From NCBI GenBank assembly GCA_031274005.1, contig JAISQU010000157.1, positions 1 through 49,262 on the forward strand: a stretch of 49,262 bases of DNA. Reading direction: 5' to 3'. This document shows positions 1-7,534 of the stretch, piece after piece. Below the pieces are notes generated by a model. It was not told the DNA's origin and did no database searches. It saw nothing but the letters and a program-made list of their open reading frames with translations. A program made the translations under genes and the position numbers. Within the stretch, counting starts at the first letter, position 1, and each line of letters begins with the position of its first letter. The DNA comes from Spirochaetales bacterium. GTDB taxonomy: Bacteria; Spirochaetota; Spirochaetia; DTKZ01.

Positions 1-38
1 TACAATAGCTTTATAGGGCCTCGGTTCTGGCACAATCA

Positions 39-77
39 CGGAATAAGAAAATGCGGCATTTTCTTATTCCGTTTTTA
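39..77 (+). terminator. Rho-independent terminator
   Basis: A perfect 15-bp stem (39-53 with 57-71) closes a 3-nt loop and is followed by a short T run (72-76). It would end transcription of a plus-strand gene lying before the window. Confidence 0.75.
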
Positions 78-384
78 GTATCACACGCTTTCGCGTGCGT
101 TTATCGGGGCGTGCTTTGAAGTCTTGTTATCATGAACACGCTTCGCGTGCTCTTGCTTGCATGGCGTCGAGCGCCGGAATGACGGCTGGTTCGGGGTTAT
201 AGTAAAAACTTGTCCTTAAACATGTATTCACATATACGATGCTGTGTCTGTAATAGTTAAGCGCAGAAAAAAGGGGGCCAAGTAATCCGGCCATTCACCC
301 GGATTACACAGGGTCAACACAAGGTTGCCCTACAGGTAGATGTTGGCTACTCTCTCAGCATAGCATATCCTGCAAAAAAAAAGC
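78..384. other. Gene-free repeat-rich stretch
   Basis: No convincing gene is seen. It holds small palindromes CACGCTTTCGCGTG (84-97) and CACGCTTCGCGTG (137-149), a GGAATGACGG motif near 175, and a 9-bp stem GTAATCCGG/CCGGATTAC near 281-306. The 20-mer at 84-103 recurs inverted at 44078-44097, so part of this is dispersed repeat. A small RNA cannot be excluded. Confidence 0.5.
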
Positions 385-498
385 AATACGTACAGGGCAT
401 CGGCGTTTACCTTTGCTTTATGGAATTAAATTGCGCGAAGTGCAAAAGACCGCTATAGATGACTCGAAAAAAGTAAACGCCGATGCCCTGAATACGTA
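385..498. mobile_element. MITE-like element with 8-bp target duplication
   Basis: A 98-bp segment (393-490) is bounded by perfect 18-bp inverted repeats, CAGGGCATCGGCGTTTAC and its complement. The direct repeat AATACGTA flanks it at 385-392 and 491-498. It is too short to encode a transposase, so it is a non-autonomous insertion or an IS deletion derivative. The IS family was not identified. It sits just upstream of the promoter of the next gene. Confidence 0.85.
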
Positions 499-543
499 TG
501 TACGGGGGGAAATTGAGAATAGTTATCAGGGAGGCGCGGGAAG

Positions 544-573
544 TTGAAGAAGGGCGTGTTTTCGGAGTATATT
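544..573 (+). promoter_or_regulatory. Sigma-70-type promoter, leaderless, for the TPR lipoprotein
   Basis: TTGAAG (544-549), an 18-nt spacer and TATATT (568-573) lie so that the -10 box ends exactly 6 nt before the ATG at 580. Transcription would start at or within a base of the A of ATG. Confidence 0.6.
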
Positions 574-579
574 CTTCCC

Positions 580-1983
580 ATGATGATACACAAAAGAACC
601 CCCGCTGCCATTCTTCTGCTCCTCTGCGCGGCGGGACTGAGCCTTGGCGTATCCGGCTGCGCGAGCCAGGCCGAAAGTTCCGAGGGCAGTATAGAAAAAC
701 CGCTTCCCGAGGAAGATGAACTCTATTCAGGGGTTGCGTATTCCCTGTCCATGGGAGACCCGGAACAGGCCATCCGCGCCCTTGAGGAGGCGCAGAAGCG
801 CGATCCTGATTCCCTTGAAGCAAAACAGCTTCTGGCGGATGTTTTTCTGCTGGTACAGCAGTTTGATGAAGCGCGGGCTCAGCTTGAGGAGATTCTGCGC
901 AAAGACCCGGACAATCAGAAAGCCTTGTACTCCCTGTCTCTTATTGAATCGGCTGCGGGTAAAACAAACGAACAGAAAAAAATCCTTGACCGTCTTCTTA
1001 AAATCAATCCGCAGAACGACAGCGCCCAGGCCGCCATGGGAGAAATTTTTCTGCGCGAAAAAAAATACGCCGACGCGGAAAAAATCTTTACCCAAAGCCT
1101 TGATAAAAATCCGGACAATCTTGTTGCCCTCATAGGACTGGGCAATACTCAACTGCGCCAGGGTAAAGCGGAGGAGGCGGCAACAACCCTGACGCAGGCC
1201 ATAGAACGGCAGCCTGACTATCCTTTTGCTTATACCGACCGCAGCAAGGCCCATGTGGGTAAGGGCGATCTGGAGGAAGCCGAAGCGGACCTGACAAAGG
1301 CCATCGGCCTGATTCCCGATTTTGCGTGGAATTATTATGATAGGGGCAAACTGCGGGCTAACAGCGGCAGCACTGCCGCGGCTCTGGAAGACCTGAACAA
1401 GGCCCTGGAGATGGATCCCGGAATCAGCCTTGCCTACTTTTACAGGGCCCGCATCTACGACGGCATGGAAAATATCGAAGCGGCCTATGCGGACTACAGA
1501 AAGGCTCAGAGTATGAATCCCCAATATCCTTACCTTAATCTGCCTCTGGCGATTCTGGAGTACAAAAAAGAAAACTGGACTCAGGCCGCCGCCTGCTTTA
1601 TCAGGGCGGCCGAAATAGAAAAAGATGAACATGCGTATCACCTTCTCGCGGCCCTGTGTTATAAAAAAGCGGGAAACGAAAAACAGGCCTTTGACTATCT
1701 GGGGAAAGTTCTGGGCCGCCTGCCCCGCGAGTCCCTTTTTTACCACATGGCGAGGTACTATATGCAGCCGTCTTCCGATCTTTTTATCATGCAGCAGGTA
1801 ACGGTCGAAAAAAACAAAATACTGAGGGCCCGTATGTTGTTTTACATAGCCGCGCAGTATACACTGCAAAACAGAATCCCCCCGGCAATGAAGTATTTTA
1901 TGGAAGCTGCCGGCGAGGAAACACGGGGGTACATTGAAAACAGAATCGCGGAGTGGGATTTGAAAAAAATCGGGGGAAAATAA
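580..1983 (+). CDS. TPR-repeat lipoprotein
   Basis: A 467-residue protein with an N-terminal lipoprotein signal (MMIHKRT, then a Leu/Ala-rich core ending in VSGC), so it should be lipid-anchored in the envelope. The rest, from about residue 35, is a chain of tetratricopeptide repeats (A..A...DP.N..A...LG pattern), a scaffold for protein-protein contacts; the partner cannot be told. The frame is also open upstream to a TTG at 544, but 580 is preferred: it starts the signal peptide and lies 6 nt after a good -10 box. The gap to the next gene is 10 nt, so it probably leads the operon through 5840. The broad function is sound, the specific role unknown. Confidence 0.85.
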   Translation: MMIHKRTPAAILLLLCAAGLSLGVSGCASQAESSEGSIEKPLPEEDELYSGVAYSLSMGDPEQAIRALEEAQKRDPDSLEAKQLLADVFLLVQQFDEARAQLEEILRKDPDNQKALYSLSLIESAAGKTNEQKKILDRLLKINPQNDSAQAAMGEIFLREKKYADAEKIFTQSLDKNPDNLVALIGLGNTQLRQGKAEEAATTLTQAIERQPDYPFAYTDRSKAHVGKGDLEEAEADLTKAIGLIPDFAWNYYDRGKLRANSGSTAAALEDLNKALEMDPGISLAYFYRARIYDGMENIEAAYADYRKAQSMNPQYPYLNLPLAILEYKKENWTQAAACFIRAAEIEKDEHAYHLLAALCYKKAGNEKQAFDYLGKVLGRLPRESLFYHMARYYMQPSSDLFIMQQVTVEKNKILRARMLFYIAAQYTLQNRIPPAMKYFMEAAGEETRGYIENRIAEWDLKKIGGK

Positions 1984-1993
1984 CCAAAAGGGA

Positions 1994-3010
1994 ATGCGGA
2001 CAAAGTGTTTTCAGGATCTGATGCGGGTGCTGGACAGGGAAAAACCTGTCATTATTCAGGCTCATGATTATCCCGATCATGACGCGATTGGTTCGGGCTT
2101 TTCCCTGCTGAGCCTCCTTCGGGATTTTGGCTTCCGCTGTGAGTTCTGCTACGGCGGGGAAGTGCAGGGTTTCAGCGTCGCGGACATCATTACAAACCTG
2201 CATATACCCCTTGTTCCGGCATCTTTGCTGCGCATAGGCGGGGACGCGCAGATCATTCTGGTAGACGCCGTGGCCGGCAACACAAATGTTACCCGTCTGA
2301 CGGATTTACCCCTGACAGGGATTATCGACCACCACCAGCCGCCCGAAAAAATTCCCGAATGTCCTTTTGTCGACATCAGGCCCGAGGCCGGTTCCTGCTC
2401 GACCATCATCTATCAGTATTACCTCGAAACCATGACCGAGCCGTCCCGCGATGTAGCTACGGCCCTGCTCACCGGCCTGATGATGGATACGGCGCAGATG
2501 ACCAGGGGCGTAGGACCTGTTGACCTTGCGGCTTTTTCCGGTTTATTTTTCAAAGGCGATTGGGAAGGAGCGGTGTACATTCTGCGCAACAGTTTTTCCA
2601 TTCAGGATATTCCGACCCTTCGTTACGCCTTTGATCATTACTACCGCCACGACAGCGTATGTTTCGTGGAACTGGAGCCTTCCGCCGGGACCGCCGAAGC
2701 CCCCGCGGAAAAGGTGCGGCCGGAACTGCCGGGGCTTATCTCGGACTATTTTCTGCGCATGCAGGAGATTCATTTTGTCGTTACCAGCAAGGTGGAAAGT
2801 TCCGTATGCAGATTATCCCTGCGCAGTGAGGATCCGCGGCTGCCGGCGGATTTGATTGTAAAGCGGGCGCTGGAGGGTATAGGGGAGGGGGGAGGGCATC
2901 CCCACATGAGCGGGGGAACGATTTCCGGGGACAGCATTCCCGGCGGCCCGGGGCTGCGGGAAAGGTTTCTTACTGTTATCGAAAAATTTTTACACGAAAA
3001 TAAGGAATAG
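1994..3010 (+). CDS. DHH/DHHA1 phosphoesterase (NrnA-like)
   Basis: A 338-residue protein with the DHH layout: motif I HDYPDHDAIGS near residue 24, the DHH motif in IIDHHQ near 112, and a C-terminal DHHA1 domain with GGGHPHMSGG near 300. Family members use two Mn ions to cleave phosphodiesters; NrnA-type enzymes degrade nano-RNA and pAp, and relatives hydrolyse cyclic dinucleotides. The sequence alone does not choose between these. It is cytoplasmic, with no signal peptide. It starts 10 nt after the TPR gene and ends 2 nt before the TraB-like gene, consistent with one transcript. Confidence 0.88.
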   Translation: MRTKCFQDLMRVLDREKPVIIQAHDYPDHDAIGSGFSLLSLLRDFGFRCEFCYGGEVQGFSVADIITNLHIPLVPASLLRIGGDAQIILVDAVAGNTNVTRLTDLPLTGIIDHHQPPEKIPECPFVDIRPEAGSCSTIIYQYYLETMTEPSRDVATALLTGLMMDTAQMTRGVGPVDLAAFSGLFFKGDWEGAVYILRNSFSIQDIPTLRYAFDHYYRHDSVCFVELEPSAGTAEAPAEKVRPELPGLISDYFLRMQEIHFVVTSKVESSVCRLSLRSEDPRLPADLIVKRALEGIGEGGGHPHMSGGTISGDSIPGGPGLRERFLTVIEKFLHENKE

Positions 3011-3012
3011 CC

Positions 3013-4191
3013 ATGAATAAAAACATAACCCGGCTTGACCTGGGCGGCAGAGAATTTATCCTTGTGGGAACAGCCCATGTATCACGGGAAAGCGTGAATG
3101 AAGTTGAGCGCATCATTACGGAAGAAAAACCCGGCAGGGTGTGTGTGGAAATCGACAACTCCCGCTACACATCCATAACGCAGAAACAGGACTGGTCGTC
3201 ACTCAACATTTACCAGGTCATGAAACAGAAAAAAGGATTTCTGCTGCTGGGGAACCTGGTTCTGGCTTCGTTCCAGCGGCGGCTCGGCATAGACCTGGGG
3301 GTCAAGCCCGGCGAAGAGATGATGAAGGCAATAGAAACTGCGCAAAAGCTGGGGATTCCTTTTTCATTTTCCGACAGGGAAATACAGATAACCCTCAGAC
3401 GGGCCTGGGCGAAAACCGGCTTGTGGGGAAAGAGCAAACTCCTGACAGCCATGCTCTCGTCGGTGTTTTCTACGGAAAAACTCTCCTCCGAAGAAATAGA
3501 AAAACTGAAAAAAAAGAGCGAAATTGAAGGCATGATGGACGAGCTTGCGGAGTATCTGCCTTCCGTCAAGAAAGTGCTTATAGACGAAAGGGATTCCTTT
3601 CTTGCGGCAAACATATACAAAAGCGAAGAGAACAGGGTCCTGGCCGTTGCCGGCGCGGGACATATACCGGGCATTATCAAACATCTTACGGCAATGTACG
3701 AAACCGGCGCTGTCATTGATACGGCGGAGATTGCCGAAGTTCCCAAAAGCGGGTTGTTTTCAAAAGTCCTGGGATGGCTTATTCCCGCCGCAGTTGTGGC
3801 GCTTATCGCCTGGGGATTTTTCAGCGCCGGCCAGGGGCATGGAATACAGATGCTGTGGATATGGCTTGCCGCAAACGGCGGACTTGCCGCCCTTGGTTCC
3901 CTGATTGCGCTGGCCCACCCTGTAACAATACTGGCGTCCTTTGTAGCCGCCCCGATAGCTACGCTGAGTCCCGTGATAGGCGTGGGGATGTTGACCGGAC
4001 TCCTTGAGGCCTATCTGCGCAAACCGAGGGTGGAAGATTTTGAAAAACTCCACGACGACATTGCAAGCGTTAAAGGTTTTTTCCGTAACCGTTTTACCCA
4101 TGTGCTTTTGGTGTTTCTGTTCTCCAGCCTCGGAGGCATGGCAGGGAACTTTATCGCCCTGCCCTATCTTACGCTTATGGCGGGAAAGTAA
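3013..4191 (+). CDS. TraB/PrgY family membrane protein
   Basis: A 392-residue protein with the TraB-domain signature GTAHVS near residue 19, an ERD motif near 197 and AGAGHIPG near 215. Several hydrophobic segments in the last 150 residues place it in the membrane. Family members include PrgY, which restrains enterococcal pheromone activity, and a metal-dependent protease-like activity has been proposed from the conserved His/Glu residues. The physiological role in spirochaetes is unknown. It lies 2 nt from each neighbour in the operon. Confidence 0.85.
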   Translation: MNKNITRLDLGGREFILVGTAHVSRESVNEVERIITEEKPGRVCVEIDNSRYTSITQKQDWSSLNIYQVMKQKKGFLLLGNLVLASFQRRLGIDLGVKPGEEMMKAIETAQKLGIPFSFSDREIQITLRRAWAKTGLWGKSKLLTAMLSSVFSTEKLSSEEIEKLKKKSEIEGMMDELAEYLPSVKKVLIDERDSFLAANIYKSEENRVLAVAGAGHIPGIIKHLTAMYETGAVIDTAEIAEVPKSGLFSKVLGWLIPAAVVALIAWGFFSAGQGHGIQMLWIWLAANGGLAALGSLIALAHPVTILASFVAAPIATLSPVIGVGMLTGLLEAYLRKPRVEDFEKLHDDIASVKGFFRNRFTHVLLVFLFSSLGGMAGNFIALPYLTLMAGK

Positions 4192-4193
4192 TC

Positions 4194-5840
4194 ATGAACT
4201 TTGACCCCTGTTATTTCCCTTATCCCTCGCGGCGGCAGCTTATGTACGCGGCAAAAGCGGTTGTGGCCGCTTCGCAGCCCCTGGCGGCCCAGGCCGGCCT
4301 TGATGTGATGAAACGGGGGGGCAACGCCATGGACGCGGCCGTTGCCTGCGCGGCGGCGCTGACTGTGCTGGAGCCGGTCAGTAACGGGCTTGGCGGCGAC
4401 GCCTTTGTCATCCTGTGGTCGGAAAAAGAAAAGCGCCTCCGGGGCCTGAACGCCTCAGGAACAGCCCCCGCCCTGATGACCGAAGAGGCCATACGCAGCA
4501 AAGGATTCACCGACATGCCCCGCTTCGGCCTTGTCCCCGTTACCGTACCGGGAATTCCTTCCGCCTGGGCGGCCGTGTCGAAAGAATACGGAAATCTGCC
4601 CTTCGCGGAAGTTTTGGAGGGGGCTGCGAAAATCGCGGAAGAGGGTTTTCCTGTAATGCCCGTAACCGCGCTCCTGTGGGCTCAGGCAAAAGAGGTATAT
4701 CAAAAAGAGCAAAAGGCCGCCGCCGGCAGGGGAGACGACAGGGAAGCCGCAGCCTTTGAAGGCTGGTTCACGGTATACGCTCTGGGCGGGAAAACCCCGG
4801 AAGCGGGAGAACTGCGCCGCTTTCCTGCCCAGGCGCGGACCTTGCGCAAAATAGGCGAAACGCGGGCCGAATCTTTCTACAGGGGAGAACTCGCCGAAGG
4901 CATTGACGCCTTCATGAAAAAACACGGCGGCCTGCTCCGTAAAGAAGACCTTGCTTCTTTTCAGCCGGAATGGACGCCGCCCATTTCCGTCAATTACCGG
5001 GGCTATGATATTTGGGAGATTCCTCCCAACGGTCAGGGCCTTGTGGCAATCCTGGGCCTGAACATTCTGGAAAACTTCAGTTTTCCCTTTGGCAGGGATC
5101 ATCCGGATACCTGCCACAAGCAGATTGAGGCTTTGAAGCTGGCCTTTGCCGACGGCCACCGGTACATAGGCGATTCCCGTTTTGTACCTCAAAACACGGA
5201 CGGCCTTCTTTCAAAAGAGTACGCCGCGGGCCGCGCCGCCCTTATAGGTGAAACAGCTTCGCGGCCCGGGCCGGGAAAGCCCGCCGGTTCGGAAACAGTG
5301 TATTTCTGCACCGCCGACGCCGAAGGGAATATGGTTTCCTGGATACAAAGCAATTACGCGGGTTTCGGTTCCGGCATAGTCATCCCCGAAAGCGGCGTCA
5401 GTTTTCAGAACCGCGGCCACGGCTTTACTCTGGACAAAGACTCCGTCAAATATCTGAGGCCGGGAAAGCGGCCTTTCCATACGATTATTCCGGGCTTCAT
5501 TACCCGCGCGGGCCGGCCCGTCGGACCTTTCGGCATTATGGGCGCGGCCATGCAGCCCCAGGCTCATATGCAGGTTGTCAGCAATCTTGTTGATTTTCAT
5601 CTGAACCCCCAGGCGGCGCTGGACGCTTACCGCTGGCAGTGGCTGGAGGGCAGCCGCGTCCTTCTTGAGCCGGACTTTCCGCCGCACATAGCCGCCGCGC
5701 TGCGGAAACGGGGGCACGAAATTTTCTGCGACAGTAATGATTTGACTTTCGGCAGGGGGCAGATCATTCACAGGCTCCCCGGCGGAGTCTACGCCGCAGG
5801 CGCCGAAAAAAGAGCCGACTCCTATATTGCGGTTTGGTAA
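4194..5840 (+). CDS. ggt: Gamma-glutamyltransferase family protein (YwrD-like)
   Basis: A 548-residue Ntn-hydrolase of the GGT family. The N-terminal half carries the usual ASQPLAAQAGLDVMKRGGNAMDAAVA block. The expected autoprocessing and catalytic threonine is T358 in SETVYFC, followed by AEGNMVSWIQSNY. The TVY sequence in place of the classical TTH is typical of YwrD-like members rather than E. coli Ggt. The family cleaves gamma-glutamyl bonds such as those in glutathione; the true substrate here is not known. No signal peptide is evident, unlike periplasmic Ggt. It is the last gene of the tightly spaced operon. Confidence 0.9.
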   Translation: MNFDPCYFPYPSRRQLMYAAKAVVAASQPLAAQAGLDVMKRGGNAMDAAVACAAALTVLEPVSNGLGGDAFVILWSEKEKRLRGLNASGTAPALMTEEAIRSKGFTDMPRFGLVPVTVPGIPSAWAAVSKEYGNLPFAEVLEGAAKIAEEGFPVMPVTALLWAQAKEVYQKEQKAAAGRGDDREAAAFEGWFTVYALGGKTPEAGELRRFPAQARTLRKIGETRAESFYRGELAEGIDAFMKKHGGLLRKEDLASFQPEWTPPISVNYRGYDIWEIPPNGQGLVAILGLNILENFSFPFGRDHPDTCHKQIEALKLAFADGHRYIGDSRFVPQNTDGLLSKEYAAGRAALIGETASRPGPGKPAGSETVYFCTADAEGNMVSWIQSNYAGFGSGIVIPESGVSFQNRGHGFTLDKDSVKYLRPGKRPFHTIIPGFITRAGRPVGPFGIMGAAMQPQAHMQVVSNLVDFHLNPQAALDAYRWQWLEGSRVLLEPDFPPHIAAALRKRGHEIFCDSNDLTFGRGQIIHRLPGGVYAAGAEKRADSYIAVW

Positions 5841-5935
5841 AACCTGAGTCTAAAAACGCAGATATGCGTAATTCGACCAAAACAATAGACTTGCGAGGAA
5901 CCCAAGCGGGTTTCCGAACAACTCCAATAAACCAA

Positions 5936-5972
5936 TTGACAATGCATATAATATCCATTACATTGTATGCAT
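5936..5972 (+). promoter_or_regulatory. vapBC promoter and operator palindrome
   Basis: TTGACA (5936-5941), a 17-nt spacer and TACATT (5959-5964). An imperfect inverted repeat overlaps it: ATGCATATAAT (5942-5952) and ATTGTATGCAT (5962-5972), 10 of 11 paired. Toxin-antitoxin operons of this class are autorepressed by the VapBC complex at such palindromes. AAGGAG lies 9 nt before the vapB ATG. Confidence 0.7.
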
Positions 5973-5986
5973 AAGGAGTCATAATA

Positions 5987-6181
5987 ATGAGAACTACTCT
6001 AAATTTGGATGAAAAATTATTAGTTGAGGCAATGAAATGGACAGGAGAATCCACAAAAACAGCGGTTATAAATGAGGCGTTAAAACAGATAATACAAAAC
6101 AGAAAACGTCTCAGACTTATCGAAATGGCAGGAAAAGTTAAATTGGATGCGGATATTAATGTAACGAGAAATAGGATATGA
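5987..6181 (+). CDS. vapB: VapB-type antitoxin (ribbon-helix-helix)
   Basis: A 64-residue protein starting MRTTLNLDEKLLVEAM, the N-terminal strand and helix pattern of short VapB antitoxins with a ribbon-helix-helix DNA-binding fold. The C-terminal part would wrap the toxin. The start ATG has a good Shine-Dalgarno (AAGGAG). It overlaps vapC by 4 nt (ATGA), the usual coupling that keeps antitoxin in excess. The gene is clearly AT-richer than its neighbours, which suggests horizontal acquisition. Confidence 0.88.
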   Translation: MRTTLNLDEKLLVEAMKWTGESTKTAVINEALKQIIQNRKRLRLIEMAGKVKLDADINVTRNRI

Positions 6182-6561
6182 ATTACATTATCGATAGCTG
6201 TGTTTGGATAGATTATTTTAAAAAAAAGATTAACTTTAAGGAAATCTCCCAACTATTGATTGATAATACGGCATTAACAAATAAAATTGTGTTAGCTGAA
6301 TTAATCCCATCGGCCCGATCAAATAAAGAATATGATTTTATTGATTGCCTTTCAGGAATAGATGTTGTACCGCTTAATATAGACTGGAGTGAAATAATTG
6401 AAATTCAATATCAATGTATAAGGGCAGGAATTAATAAATTGGGATTATTGGATATAGCAATTGCACAAAATGCAAAACAAAATGATGTAGCAATATTTTC
6501 TACAGACAGGCATATGATATTATTAAGTCAAAAGGTGGGAATTAACTGTAGAATAAAATAG
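6178..6561 (+). CDS. vapC: VapC-type PIN-domain ribonuclease toxin
   Basis: A 127-residue PIN domain with all four expected acidic residues: D6 (IIDSCVW), E41 (VLAEL), D92 (GLLDI) and D110 (FSTDRH). These bind the metal used for RNA cleavage; known VapC toxins cut tRNA or rRNA. The length is normal and no lesion is seen, so the module should be active. It follows vapB with a 4-nt overlap. Base composition is AT-rich like vapB. Confidence 0.92.
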   Translation: MNYIIDSCVWIDYFKKKINFKEISQLLIDNTALTNKIVLAELIPSARSNKEYDFIDCLSGIDVVPLNIDWSEIIEIQYQCIRAGINKLGLLDIAIAQNAKQNDVAIFSTDRHMILLSQKVGINCRIK

Positions 6562-6658
6562 TCGAACTGCGCAATGAAAACACGGTTATGCGGCAGTGGT
6601 TTTGAAGAATGATATAAATAAATGAGAATTGGCCCATGTCCTTTTCCAATTCAGGGTA

Positions 6659-7519
6659 TTATCCTAGCGCGTTTCGGGAAAGCTGATCGAAAAGCCTGAA
6701 CAGGGACGGGCTTGTTTCCCTTACATATCTGTAAGCCAGATAATTTTGCTTCACCGCCGCAAGGCACAGATCCCGCGTCTTTTCCCGTACAAATTCGAGG
6801 GCAAGGCCATCCTGCTTTACCGCCGCGCGGCAGATTTTTAAAGACTGGTTGTGTACAAAACGCAGGGCCCTGCCCTTGTTTTCTACCGCGGCAAGGCATA
6901 TCTTCTCCGTTTGCTTTTGAACAAACTCAAGGGCGTCCCCGTCGGCCTGTACCGCCGCGAGAGACTCTTTGAGGCTCCGCTTCTCCGCGGCGTCCCTGTC
7001 ATCCGGCTGCGGAGCAGCCCCGACCGGTTCCCCTGAGGGCGGCGCGGCCCCGCCTGTCTCGTCTTCGCGCAAAAGCCAGTGCCCCTGCAGCGCATATATC
7101 CAGGCCAGCCGGGCGCAGCAGGCCTCGCCGGTATCATACTTCCATCTGCCGCTTATCCTCATGCGGCCGTTTTTGGCTTCAAAAGCGGCGCAGGACCAGG
7201 CCCCGTCTGCGCTTACGCGCTGGACAATAAAGAAGCTCAGACGGGGAAAAGCCTTTGCCAAAACAGGATAAAATGTTTCGGGATTGATCTTTGATTTTTC
7301 ACCCCGGATGGAATTGAGATGAGCGTCAATATCGATAACGGAATCCGCGGAAACAAAAGCGCCGGGATCCTTCCCGGTATGGGGCGAGAACTTCCGAAGA
7401 ATAAACTGCCTTTCCTCTGTGTTGCCTTCTTTGGGCCGGCTTACGGCGAGCCACATTTCCCGCATATCGCCGGGATTTCCCTTGCAGGCAATATCTATAT
7501 CATACATCAGCGCGGCCAT
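6659..7519 (-). CDS. DUF4116-repeat protein, shorter paralogue
   Basis: A 286-residue protein with an N-terminal globular part (about 1-170) beginning MYDIDIACKGNPGDMREMWLAVS, which is shared with the next gene. A low-complexity linker follows, then four to five copies of the roughly 22-residue DUF4116 repeat (pattern AAV..DG.AL.FV...T..ICL). The function of DUF4116 is unknown; the regular helical repeats suggest a binding scaffold. No signal peptide is visible. It lies 15 nt downstream of its larger paralogue and has its own Shine-Dalgarno (AAAGGAG), so the two are probably cotranscribed and arose by duplication. Confidence 0.85.
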   Translation of the reverse strand: MAALMYDIDIACKGNPGDMREMWLAVSRPKEGNTEERQFILRKFSPHTGKDPGAFVSADSVIDIDAHLNSIRGEKSKINPETFYPVLAKAFPRLSFFIVQRVSADGAWSCAAFEAKNGRMRISGRWKYDTGEACCARLAWIYALQGHWLLREDETGGAAPPSGEPVGAAPQPDDRDAAEKRSLKESLAAVQADGDALEFVQKQTEKICLAAVENKGRALRFVHNQSLKICRAAVKQDGLALEFVREKTRDLCLAAVKQNYLAYRYVRETSPSLFRLFDQLSRNALG

Positions 7520-7534
7520 TGGCTTCCTGCTCCT

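Noticed and set aside
240..384. A riboswitch or T-box upstream of the TPR operon.
   Set aside because: A small stem is present but no known riboswitch core or specifier arrangement was recognised, and the MITE and promoter lie between it and the gene.
727..1869. Long antisense frames opposite the TPR gene and opposite ggt (4455-5192), argH (17272-18183) and others.
   Set aside because: They mirror real genes with clear domains; GC-rich coding DNA often leaves such frames open.
6627..6652. Inverted repeat GAATTGG/CCAATTC between vapC and the DUF4116 gene as a bidirectional terminator.
   Set aside because: Short stem and no adjacent T run on either strand; not enough support.
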